From the NCBI GenBank assembly GCA_037179385.1, contig CM074194.1, positions 3,861,001 to 3,925,000 on the forward strand: a stretch of DNA of 64,000 nt, given 5' to 3'. A program made the position numbers and the translations under genes. Shown piece after piece: positions 1-11,412 of the stretch; the first letter of the stretch is position 1; the number at the start of each line of letters is the position of its first letter. The stretch comes from Holothuria scabra. Lineage: Eukaryota; Echinodermata; Holothuroidea; Aspidochirotida; Holothuriidae. Below the pieces are notes generated by a model. It saw nothing but the letters and a program-made list of their open reading frames with translations. It searched no databases and had not been told where the DNA came from.

Positions 1-140
1 CTCTGAAAAGTGAAAAAACCGGAAATTTGCGATTTGTGACATCAGTCAACTACAGTGTGGTTTACCCAACTCTTATTTCATGAAATTCCAAATTGTCTCC
101 AATAAAAGCTCCATTTTTGTAATTACTTGTTTCAAATTGC
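1..140. repeat. Dispersed repeat, copy 1
   Basis: Matches 60136-60250 (CATCAGTCAACTACAGTGTGG, TTTCATGAAATTCC, TTTTGTAATTACTTGTT). Related, weaker copies follow near 270-330 and 495-550. Confidence 0.6.
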
Positions 141-974
141 AAAATTTTCCGCGCGCTTCTCGCGCAGCAATTTGTAGTTCCCAATACAGTCGTTTTCTCT
201 CATAAATCAGTTTGGTAAATTTTTCCGAACTCTGGAAACATTTGACAAAATCACCAGATCATCAAGTGATATTAGCAACTACAGTGCTATTTTCATGAAT
301 TTTCTATCATTAAATTCCAAATTTTCTCCAATATGAGCTCTCGATATAAACTCTTAACTCTTAAAATGAAGTCGGAGAACCTTAGATAACATTGTGTAGC
401 GACAACGATCTTTGGTCGCCATGGAATTTCAGACTTGCCACTAAGAAATACAAATTCTTCGGCAATTCCCGAGCTTTTCAAATTTCCTTATATAGGGAAC
501 CCATTATCCCATTGTTTTCCAATATAAGTTCCATATTTTCAAAAATTTGGTTAAAATTAGGGCAAGACTTTCGGCGTGCTTTGCGGGCCGCAAATTACTG
601 AATTACGCCCCCAGAGGTGCTTCCCCCCGGCCCCTCGGAAAATGTATAGCTACGCCACTGCATGCACACGACCCCAAAGTGCTTAAAATCCATTTATTCG
701 GGCGCACGGTGCGCCTTTTGGTTTCATCGAGGCCTTTATTACCAATAGCGTCTCAAACATATTGATGTTAGTCGTTGACCCGCTTAGTTGCTTGAGGGCA
801 CATTCTAATGGGTTTTGTTACACTGTAAAAATGGCTCAAAATCGCTATTAATTTACAGAACTCAAATAAAGGGAAACAAAGGTTGCAAAAAAGATAAGTT
901 TCCAGAAATTTTCTGTAATCCTTATTTATCTCTTCATTTTGTGGTTCTGTAAATTGGCCGTAATTTTTTGGGTA

Positions 975-1108
975 GATGCGCACTCTTCAACAAGTTGTTT
1001 CTTGATTGGTTGTTGCTATTGTACTGTATCGATTGCATTCTTTGTTAGGATTAAGGATTAGGTTTGGGATTAGGCTATCGTTAGCCAGTAAGGAAATTTC
1101 TTGTTAAA
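975..1108. mobile_element. Small fold-back element with GATGCGCACT ends
   Basis: GATGCGCACTCTTCAACAAG at the left and CTTGTTAAACAGTGCGCATC at the right are inverted. A related sequence is at 60245-60350 in the opposite orientation. Confidence 0.6.
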
Positions 1109-1776
1109 CAGTGCGCATCGCCCCAATTTTTTTTTCAGTATTTATGGAGGAGCACAGCATTAAAGAATGCAACGCAATGGGATTATTTAATTTTGCCCTC
1201 CTCGTTTTTGAAATATCTTAAATTAAAATTTAAAGTTCAATCGGATGCCAAGGCAGAAGATTCTCCTTGTAAGATGTCTAGGCGCAGGGTCTGTCATCGA
1301 AATAAATCATTTTTAATACGTAATTTCGGCACTCATGCATGTGATCACAGTCGTCAACTTCGCATTTCGTTTCAGATTATTTCTAAAGGAAAAGTATCTC
1401 CATCCTCATACAAGCGACATCATGTATACACAACCGCACTTGTTTTTAAGTTCACTTTTTCAAAGGTTATAAATCGACTGAGTAACCTGGTAACAGCAAT
1501 ATTCTCAAACTCGCGAAAGGAGAAAAAAGGGCCGGTTGGAGTCGAGCGTCTTAAGAGCACCTGGCTTATCATGTAATTTTAATTATCATGTTAATTTGAT
1601 TTACTATATTCTTGTGATATATACTGAAAATCGCTTTTTATTTATTCGGGAGATATTTTCTAGGTAGGATAGTGGGGTGTAATTTTTTTCCCTTGTTTAG
1701 CATTTTTTTTTAAAATACGGAGCTTGTGTTGGGGAAACCACACTTTAGTTGACTGGTGTCACCGTAATTGCAAAGC

Positions 1777-1799
1777 GGGGAGGGGGTGGGGGTGGGGGA
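1777..1799 (+). other. G-quadruplex-type tract
   Basis: Runs of 4, 5, 5 and 5 G separated by single A or T bases, an almost ideal four-run G4 sequence. Confidence 0.7.
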
Positions 1800-3419
1800 G
1801 ACAACCACCTGCTCCTCCTGCAGCTACGCCACTGGATCTAATGTACAACCTCCTGAAGCTGTTGACATGCGAGGTATATTACCTCGCATGGTTCATAGAT
1901 CTATTACTACAGCTCCGGGCTTATAAGAGCAATGCCTACGATAAAGAAGGCCCAATAGCTCCTTGGTATTAGACCGTATTAAGGAATGATTAAAAAATCT
2001 GATACAAAAAGTGTTGTATATGAATGATATGGAACTAAGCAATTTGCTGGTGACACTAAAATTATTTGCACTACATACCGTTAAAATGAACGATGAATGC
2101 AACAGAGAATACTTCGCAAGATTTCGACTGGAATGGACACAAAAGTGGCTGGTGGGGTTCAACGTTGACAAATTTTCAATTTTACAGTTTGATTTGTATA
2201 ATCCAAATACCACTACTTTATAGAAGGAAAGGAAACAGAAAGTAAAGCTAGGAAAAAGAACTCTTTGGAGTCATTTAAAATCAAGACTACGAACATCAGC
2301 AAAGCGATATTTAAGTAGGCTATACTAATTGCAAAGCCTCCAAGTATAAGTCTTCCTGCTTCCCATCAATTACAATGTTTGATTGCAAAAAGCTACCTGA
2401 GAAGATAGTCTATTTGAAGACCCTGGACACCTTTTTCTAAAGTCCTCCCGACCCTCTGGCAAAGGGCCGTTCGGCGAAACCAAACTTGATACTGCTTCCC
2501 GAAGAAGCTATTACGTCCACTGAAGGACAACACTTAGCGACCAACCTCGCGGCCTTCAGACCATTTTCATCATTGGTCCGTCATGTATGGCTCCTTCAGG
2601 CGCTGTTTGAAGTCTTGCTTATCTCCCCCTCTTTCTCTAACTCCATTGAATTTGTGTTCACTGGGACTCTGCAATGTACAGACAATCAGTGGAGGCACCA
2701 GAGGGGGCAATTGTTGGTTCGCTCTTCACACGATCTGCTTCCCGTCTGGCACAAACTACACCCTTGCTCAAAAGAAACACTATAAACTAAGCTACAGCTG
2801 GGTGACATGAGTTAACATAAATTATATCAACGCACACCAAAGGTTGCGCCAGGATTTTTCCGATAGGGGGTCCACCATTTCAAGGCTTCGACAAAGGCTT
2901 TCATCGAGTTGGTCCCCGTGGAATGTGACTTAGCAGATTTTGAAATGCACGTAGCGCGCGAAATTTATGGCTTTATTTTCAACAAACACTTTGATAGTTG
3001 GATTTTATTTTGAAGACCATATTTAAAATTTTTGAAAGAAATTTGGCTTTTGTTAGGTGTCCTTCTTATGGGCAAAATCAAAATGTTATTATAGGCGACA
3101 GCTGAAAATCTTTGGAATTACGCATTAAATCGTACTAGGCCTACGTACTGAGGCTTCAACACGAGACTAGAAGTTCGCCCGAAAACTTTTTCCTTTTTTG
3201 GAGCGAAAATTTGGAAATTAAGAGCTCATTTTATTAGAGGAATTTTGGAATTCAGTGAAAGAAATTTGTTTTTTTGGTACAGTTTTAATGAAAACTAGAG
3301 TCTTTTTAGTAAGTGATATGCCTTTCAAGAGCAAAGCTAGGTAGAATGTCGGGGTGACTAACCAGTTAACAGAGTTGACTTTGGTTATTTACTGTACCGA
3401 GTATTCATCGAAATTGGAA

Positions 3420-3718
3420 AAATTTTCCAAACAGTACCAATTCTCCTAACCTTCTTACTGAATGAAGCCCCTTCCACAATTGTCTGAATTTCATCCTCAT
3501 CCAGACTGCCAGATACAATCTCATGCTTCAAGGTGAGTATAGAAAAACTCAATTTATATAATCAAAACACTCTCAGTACCGTTCGTGCTGTGTAATATAA
3601 GCTCTGGTACTCTGCCAAATTGTTTGAATTAGCTGTCAATCAAAGGGTTGAGCCGATTGAGAATTTCGGTACCCCCGTACCAAAATTATAGTTTGGGGCG
3701 AGAAGTTTGGCCCTTTAA
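3420..3718. mobile_element. Family A element, left end lost
   Basis: Begins within the family at CCAAACAGTACCAATTCTCC and ends GTTTGGGGCGAGAAGTTTGG then CCCTTTAA. Confidence 0.65.
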
Positions 3719-4045
3719 ATTCCAGGCTGCATCTGCATCTTTTTTGCAGCTTTGTTCAATTTCCTCATGGACTCCATGTGTACAATTCCTAGGCAATTTC
3801 AGCTGTCCACTTGCTTCTCTCAGAGGAAAAGCTCTCCCAGGTGTGCAAACTAATATCACATTTTCCAAGGTCCTTACAAAGAGGGTCCTTATACCCACCT
3901 TTTATGACCCCCAGCAAGTCGTTTGCCTTATAATAACTTGCCATTGAAAATTTGTTTGAGAATTCCTTTTTTATTTGTGCATATTTTTGGAGAAATTCAA
4001 TGCAAAGTTTAGTTAATGTCTTACTACACTGTCTGTGGGATCAAA

Positions 4046-4460
4046 AGTGTCACACACACATTCAAGTTTTGATACACTACTGAAGACCTCTTTGCTATCT
4101 CCACTGTGTCTTCTTCCTTAACCCTAACCTAATCATAGATTGTCTATTGGTAGACAACAGTGGACTGGGAAATTTGTTAAATTCATTGCCAAATACCTAG
4201 AAATTTATTATTTAGGTCTTGGCTTTATACATGGAGAAAGGCACACAGTACACACACACACACACACTCACACAGTCGTGTTTTTACACACAACTGAGGA
4301 CTTCATTGTTATCTCCATTGTGTCTGCTTACTTAACCCTAACCTTCACAATAGACTGTCTATTGTTAGACAACCGAGGACTTGAGAAATCTTTTGAATTT
4401 ACTACCGAGGACCTGGAAGTCTATTGTTTAGGTCCTCTGTTTTACACAAAGACAAACCCA
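4046..4460 (+). repeat. Tandem duplication, ~213-bp period, with a CA microsatellite
   Basis: CTGAAGACCTCTTTGCTATC (4081) recurs as CTGAGGACTTCATTGTTATC (4294), and AACCCTAACCT and GACTGTCTATTG recur at the same offset. A (CA)n tract (4248-4275) lies between the copies. Confidence 0.75.
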
Positions 4461-7418
4461 CAATCACATACATACTTACATACCAACTATTAATCTATAA
4501 AAGACTATCACAGCAAGCAAACAAACAAATGGTTTTAACAAAACGGTTATGTGGATAAAAAATTCAAAAAGATGAGAAGAAAATGATATAAATGTTTGTG
4601 CACTTCTATATTTCACTAACTTAAATCTTTATACAAGTATACCATATTTCAATTTCTTACTCTCAAGGTTTATAAGGTATTTTCCATGTTTTTTTCCAAA
4701 ATGTGATAAAGCATTACAGAATTCAGTCATTCTTATGGATAAAAGTCCTTTCAAACTGAAAGAAAAGATGAAGAAAAAAATATATTACAAAGGGAACCCA
4801 CTTATGAGAGACACTCTCCAAGGAGAGACCTTTCTTTATATATATATATAGAAAAAATATGGGCATGTTGTGAACAACCAAAATATTGCATCATTTTTGT
4901 TTAGTTTGTTCCTTACATTCAGTAAATGTGAAGATCTGGAGAAAAAATATCTCCACAGATGTAATATTACTTGTTTGAACTCAGGAATAAAAACTTTCCT
5001 GAAGGTGGCCAGTAGCTCCCTTATCTTTAGGTACAACTTTCTTAGTATGTCCCACTAAGATCTAACTACCATCAGCAAGAATGGACCTATTGGGGACATG
5101 ACAGGAATAAAAGCCCTATCTTCCTGTGTATGGCCCTGTCTCTCACTAGCAGTGGCATAGCCATGGGGAGGGTTTTGGGGGTTGGAGTCCCCCCATGACC
5201 CAACCTTTTAATGTAAAAAACCTAAAAAAATGTCTTTCTCTCTTTATCCCTAGACTTTTCCCTCATATCGTGACCCTCCCCCATTAGACCAAAGCCCTCC
5301 CCATGACACAATCCTGGCTACGTGCCTGCTCCCTAGTGATATTTTTCAGATCTTACTACATACCCTACTGACATATCAATACAAGACTCTTTCTCCATGT
5401 AAATGCTGCCAAAAAGGCTGTTGGGGCCGCTGTACTAAACCAGATAATTATCAGTTGAGGCATAAAATCCTAAAAACTTGTAAAGTAAATTCTCTCTACC
5501 ATTACAAAGGTAGCTGGTTAAAGGCCAGCATGCAATGAAGTAAAGTAGCGACCTGCAGGCTTAACAGATCCACAGCCACCGAAAAATATTTAATTTAATA
5601 TCAGGACCACTTACCCTTAAAGAGTACATACACAGCATAAAAGGCAATGATGATATGCTAACATATACCCGAGAAGCCAGTAACATAATATAACTTATAG
5701 TAATTTCAAAGTCATTGTTCAGTAACAAAGGCTCAAATGTTTTTCATTAATATCTGATTTTAGATTTTTTTAATCCAAATGAAATCCATAGAACAAAAAT
5801 TTGAGTATATTCTCCCCATACTCATGTATAAAGTTATCAATTAATCTTATCTAACACACTTTATCATACAAAAGGTTACTACAATGTGCTAAGCAAGACC
5901 CTTGGCTGCAGATTTAAACTTAACTAACTTAACAGATTAATTTCACATTATTATCAATAAGTTACATATTTGAATCATTTGCATTTATGTGACTTTGCAA
6001 AATGTTTACTTGAAATGATAATAAAATGTGCAAATTGCAGTCCCTTACAAAATCAGCAAGAAGCATTTCATCAGATAGTACTGCCACAAAACCATTAAAA
6101 GTATTTACAACCACACCAAATAATAACACATCTCTTGGTGTGACAAATAATTAAATAATTTGAAGTACCTTGAATAACTTTATACAAAATGGTTACAGAT
6201 ATTTCATATACAAGCAGTCTTAGAAAAGAGCACTCCATAGTTTTGCTCAATACCAAATGTCTTTTGTGTAATGATTACATGTAAAGAGTTGCATAAGAAA
6301 TATTTGAATATATCTTCCTTGGGAAGGCCAAAAATAGACGTAAGTAGTGCCAAAATACCTGAAATACATTCAATACAATGAAAATAGACTGTACATCACA
6401 GTTTTATTTCACATGTTTATAAAAAAAAAAGGAAAGAAGAAAAAAAAAGTTGATGCAGACTTTAAAATAACAACCAAAATTACAAAAGGGATACAAAAAT
6501 TAAAACAACTTGAATTCAGCCTTTCCTATATAAACCTTGACATATGACCCTAGTGTCACCTATTGCAAAACTATCAGTTATTAAACAGGTTAAGTTTTGT
6601 TTTGTTCAAAATCAAAACTGTTTTGAAAGTTTTGTTGATTAAGCTTTGGTCTTCAACCTTCAAAACTTTTCACTTGAATTAGAAAAATTGTAGATTTTGT
6701 TGGATGGTTTTGCATTCGCTAATAAGGCTGTGGTATTTGAATTTTACCTTTTTTCCATGTACCACAAACAGAGACACAGTGAGAGTATTGCTACCCCAAA
6801 ACTGTTTTTGGTAACTTCAATTCTACCAATGCACTTAAACAGTTGTTGTTTTTTTGTTACATACCTGTTGAATATAATTTATAGGCAGATGTGTCTTAAA
6901 TTCACAGTTTGAACTGCTTTTGTACTAAGCTTCCAAGAAAGAGAGTAAACCATTATATCGCCATATAAAGTAAAAACCATAGAGTTCCATGGTCCAAGCT
7001 ACAATTCTTGCATAGAATATAAGAGTAACTATTTGCCTAAAAATTTGGATGAATGGAAAACCAGAATATTCTGACCATGGAAATATTACTCCTACGGTAG
7101 AAAAGTTTCCATCACCTGACTGTTAAGCGAGAGTGCGTTGCTTGCAGAAGTTTTCAACTGATTTTTCATATACTTTGTCAAAATCTTTTATACAACAATG
7201 TCATAACCCAGTTTTACGATGGACAATAGAAAAACAGGAATGACTGTTATCTAGGCTAGCGACTGGGTAGAACATGAAGTAAACAAAATAAATACAGACT
7301 AAGAGGCAGTCAAGACACAATATTTTCAGCATTTTAGTCTCTTATATTTTGGTGGTCATTTAAACCTCTATATACCTCTATGTCAATCTTTTGCCTCTTG
7401 TACCTGACACTATTTCAT

Positions 7419-7662
7419 CAAGGGAAAATGCAGTAACTTCAACTTTAATTAGTATTGCAGACTATCCAATTTTATGATTGGCTCTTGAGAATCATGTGAC
7501 AATGTTTTTTCTATTCAATTGCTAAAATTTAGAACATGCCAATGCTTTGTATACCTTGAATATGGAATATTTAACTCTTGAAGTGTTATGAAAGATACTT
7601 GAAAGGAAATAAAAATAAAATTGAGAGATTTAGATGTTGTTTGGGATGACTCCTTTTGTCAT
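7419..7662. mobile_element. Family B element
   Basis: Shares TATGATTGGCTCTTGAGAAT, CATGTGACAATG and TTATGAAAGATACTTGAAAG with family B. Right end TTTGGGATGACTCC. Confidence 0.65.
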
Positions 7663-9004
7663 GAATCTATCAGGCAGATATTAAACCAGAGCTCTAGTTT
7701 CTATCATTTGATCATCAATATGAATCTTCCATATGTACTTGCCTGCAAGAACAGCTCTAGACCTCAAATGGATAGAAAAATTTAACATTTTTTCAAATTA
7801 AAGAAATTGAAACGATTTTTATGAGCACTAAACCAAAGGCACATGTGATTAATTTTCCTTTCTCAATAATCTCTTCTCCTGAGAGCAAAGATCTCATCCT
7901 AATGTAAAACACCTTTTCTTTTTATTCAACTACACATTTTATATTTCCATTGCATCATAAATACAGTACTGATTTCTAAATCCTATCACCCCAACTGACA
8001 ATAATTCAAAGCTTCAGTTAATACCAATTTCAGACACAGTCACTAGAAATAATTTTACAAAATCTACCTCATTTCCTGAGAAAAAGAAACCTCTTTGTTT
8101 CACTTTTTTGTAATACTGACACTTAATTCTTTTATCAGTACAAAGACTTTCTAACTGTTCATAATAAAACAACACCTCAATGACATCTGATTATCTCATC
8201 CCCTTACAAATGATTCCTCCCCAACCCCCTCCTCCCCTTCCACTACCAACAGTTTGGTACACTGAATAATAATGACATCTCAACCTGCAACATAAGGGAC
8301 TACAACCAGAATAATCTTTATAGGCTTTCAGGTAATCCTTGGCACTCTGTACTGTATCTCCCTTTTCTTATATATCTTGTTTGCCATGTCTCATTTTTTC
8401 TGTTTGCGTGGTATTTTATGTGTTTTATATTCCTTTTGAGTTTTCTTTTTCCAAAGTATCAAATCAATCAATCAAACCACATGACCATACCACCATACCT
8501 CCACTGAAGTACGAACTTTGCTACTGTGTACTAAAACTTTCTGCACATAACAGTGCAATATCACAATGATTATGTCAAAACACAGCCTTCTCTTGAACAG
8601 TCTAACATTGAGCTCTCATTCCTATGTCACACAAAGACCTTAATTGGGACACAATGATGTCATCCTTGGGAGCAAAACAATGAAACACCTTGCAGCATAC
8701 TAAAGAATTCTCCCTGCACATTTAGCAGATTATGTGCATATTTGACTGATTAATAAAACAGCTGTCTGCATTTGTCAGTGTTGGTTTGTTTTGCCCCAAA
8801 AGCAGGGCGTACTTTTTGCTCTGTGACATCAAATGCATAAGGTCTATTGGTGCAATGTTACCACATGGTGCCCCTCCTAAATACTACTATTCTGTATCAC
8901 CTGACTACCCTGTCATCCAATCTTTGTAAAGTCTTACTACTAATGAAAAAGATCAGTCCTTTTCTGTACAACTTTCATGTTAAATATGAGAGTATATGAG
9001 AGTA

Positions 9005-9345
9005 TATGCAACAAAACACCAGTAGAATATGTGGTCATTTTCGCATTGAATATTTGAAGTTTTTACAATACAATTATCAAAATGTTGGCTGCATATAAAT
9101 GCTGCATGCTAATCCTAAGCATTCAGGTAAAGAAGCCATTGTTATTTCTGTGAAATTCAAGTAAAGAGGCTACTGTTATATGCAACAAAATGCCATGTAG
9201 AATATGTAAGTATGTAGTCTTTTGCATTTAGAATTATTAGAGTATGTTTTTACAATATGAATATCAAGATGTAGGCTGCATGCAAATGATGCAGTACAAA
9301 TATTTAAGGAAAGAAGTCACTGTTATTTCAGTGAAATGAATTCTA
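9005..9345 (+). repeat. Tandem duplication, ~173-bp period
   Basis: TATGCAACAAAA at 9006 and 9179, followed in both by GTAGAATATGT, TTTTTACAATA, GGCTGCAT and GTTATTTC. Copies are clearly diverged. Confidence 0.75.
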
Positions 9346-10304
9346 GCAAGACCAACCAACAAAAGTTTACTGATATGAAAAGCCTCTTTGATGATGATGC
9401 ACTTTTAAGTATCAGATCAGCAATGTAGATTTGCAAAGATGGGAAATAAATTTTAAAGGATTAGATAAATGAACTGCATTGAAATAGCTATCCTGCAGCA
9501 TCTTTCAGTAAAATGAATACTAAAACATATTTTGACATTTTGTCCATGGTAAAGTACTTACTGATTATGCAATTTGATAATTTGGTAAAAAATGTTGTAT
9601 GATGTATCATTTCATACTTTTTACATTAACTTCCCTTATTTTAGATTAAGCAATTTTCAAACATAATCAAGTGTTTGCAGCAGCCAATAAAATGACTGGT
9701 TTCTAAAGTCTCAATTTCAGATGGTTAAAAGTGATACAACAAAATGGGACTTGCTTTAAAAAGTTGAGGACAATGGAGGAAAAAAATGAGGCAGGAAAAT
9801 GCCAAAGTGAAAAAATTGTACCAAAGATATTCAATATTGCTAAAAATACCTCCAAAATGTCATGTCAGCTGATATAATGTTAAGTTTAAATTAAGTTAAC
9901 GAAGAAATCTCTTTGTTCAATGAAAATTGGAATCCCTAATTGGAATCCAGGGCTTGTTTGAGTTCTGACTCTGTTTTGTACTGTAGTTTGTTTTAGTCAC
10001 TTGGCAGAATTTCATAACAAATTTGTTACCTACATACCGCTTTAGTGATCTTCTTTTAACAAAGATGTTGAATTTGTTAATGAAAACAAAGGTTTTGCTT
10101 TTATCAATTTTTGTTCTGGAATAACAGACACAAATAGCAGCTTTTCCTTCTCATAGTATTAACAAATTTCAAGGTGTTTGAGGGGAGCAGATCTTGTTTT
10201 CTTTCAGCATTTTCAATTTGTGCATACTGTTTGAATTATGTACAAAAGACAAAAGATAAAGAGTACAAAGTGATGGAGGTTTGCAAACTTTCAAAACTTT
10301 GACA

Positions 10305-10360
10305 AAAGACCTAATGACAAAAGACCTAATGACAAAAGACCTAATGACAAAAAGCCTCCT
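10305..10360 (+). repeat. 15-bp tandem repeat (GACAAAAGACCTAAT), about 3.5 copies
   Basis: Three perfect units and a decayed fourth. Confidence 0.85.
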
Positions 10361-10365
10361 AACCT

Positions 10366-10609
10366 TAAAGGATTAATGCAGTCACCCCAATTGGGATTAC
10401 TGTAGTAGTCTGTGATGTTTCATGATTCGTTCTTTAGAGTCATGTGACAATATTTTTATCATGAAATTATGAAATTAAGGAAAGTAACTCATTGATCTAC
10501 CTTAAATATGCAATGCTCAATTTCTGAAATATTATGAAAGGTACTTGGAAGTGAAATGGGAAGAAATCTGTGAACTTTGTTTTAAAATAAGTGACTACCT
10601 TTCCTTTAA
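10366..10609. mobile_element. Short inverted-repeat element, family B, complete copy
   Basis: 244 bp with TTAA at both ends. Family landmarks: GCAGTCACCCCAATTGGGAT, CATGATTCGTTCTTTAGAGT, CATGTGACAATATTTTT, AATATGCAATGCTCAATTTC, ATTATGAAAGGTACTTGGAA, AAAATAAGT. Ends are degenerate inverted repeats of TTAAAGGGCAAGAGCAGTCA. Confidence 0.75.
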
Positions 10610-11100
10610 ATGAATCAGGGCAAATCCTTGTGACTATGATCAGATACTGTTCGCAGCCTGTACTTTTAGTAAATAGGTATAAAAATTGCCGACATTATTA
10701 TAAACCTCTGCTCTTGAATCAGTTCTTGCTCCCTTGTAAATATATATTAAACTACGTAAGAAAAAATTGTTTATACAGACAGAACTGGTTTATATAAATT
10801 TTGTTCATTCAAACAAGGTAATAATCCTCAACTTCTTGGTCCAATATGATCAGGTGACTGTGTGTGTTTTACAATGAACTCTTGGTGACAATCAATGTTC
10901 CCATCTTGTGATACTTCTTTTAACTGAGAGAGTTGTGCTGTTTCAGTGTAGTTATTTACAAATAAAAGCTTTATTCTTTCCCAACCTTTTAAATCTAAAT
11001 GTTATTGTGCATGACTGAATGAGACTGTCCCCTCATGCATTGAATGCATTAACCCTTTATTCATGCATTTTCTTGCATAAATGCTAATCCTTGGTCAACT

Positions 11101-11106
11101 TTTATT
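11101..11106 (-). terminator. Candidate polyadenylation signal AATAAA
   Basis: Read on the minus strand, AATAAA lies 22 nt after the host stop codon. Two more copies follow at 11056-11061 and 10970-10975. I cannot tell which is used. The strand composition is AT-rich, so some are expected by chance. Confidence 0.3.
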
Positions 11107-11127
11107 TCTTTTCAGTGGATTACTTTG

Positions 11128-11412
11128 TTATGTAGATACAATACCTCTGTAAACACACCTAGTACTATCACACTCAATCAAGGAAGGCCATAGGTACACC
11201 TTGATGGCAGTAGAGTTGGGGTTGGACCCTGGGGATCTTCGATGGAAGTGAGGGTTAAATGTTGCCATGTCATAGTGAGCTTCTAATGGTGGCTGGAGAA
11301 TGGTCAACTTCCAAGCAAGATGGACACACCTACGGATGTAATCGTCCAGTGAGGGGGATGCTGTCCAAGCTGAATAGTTCTTCAGGGCATTGTTCAGTTT
11401 GGATCTTACTTC
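11128..11412 (-). CDS. Coding exon 10, end of MIEAP-type domain and stop codon
   Basis: 285 nt, phase 0, acceptor TTTATCCAG|GAAGTA (AG at 11413-11414), TAA at 11128-11130. This is the best evidence for family. It encodes YIRRCVHLAWKLTILQPPLE, a spaced Phe/His segment (TFNPHFHRRSPG), and then the Ile-Lys-Val-Tyr-Leu-Trp-Pro-Ser-Leu motif and CVYRG near the end. MIEAP proteins end with the same order of elements: helix with Trp, Q-x-Pro-Pro, a Phe turn, hydrophobic-Val-Trp-Pro-Ala/Ser-Leu, and a final Gly. Confidence 0.85.
   Translation of the reverse strand, partial: EVRSKLNNALKNYSAWTASPSLDDYIRRCVHLAWKLTILQPPLEAHYDMATFNPHFHRRSPGSNPNSTAIKVYLWPSLIECDSTRCVYRGIVST

Larger units (their letters stand above)
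1..11100. other. Downstream flank of host gene: repeats, no supported gene
   Basis: AT-rich, with only short ORFs lacking domain or splice support. It holds a repeat shared with 60136-60250 (1-140), a small fold-back element (975-1108), a G-rich tract (1777-1799), a TTAA element copy (3420-3718), a tandem duplication (4046-4460), another element copy (7419-7662), a second tandem duplication (9005-9345) and a 15-bp repeat (10305-10360). Part of 6300-11100 could be a long 3' UTR, but nothing proves it. Confidence 0.5.

Noticed and set aside
1193..1576. 127-codon plus-strand ORF
   Set aside because: No domain, no splice support, AT-rich random composition.
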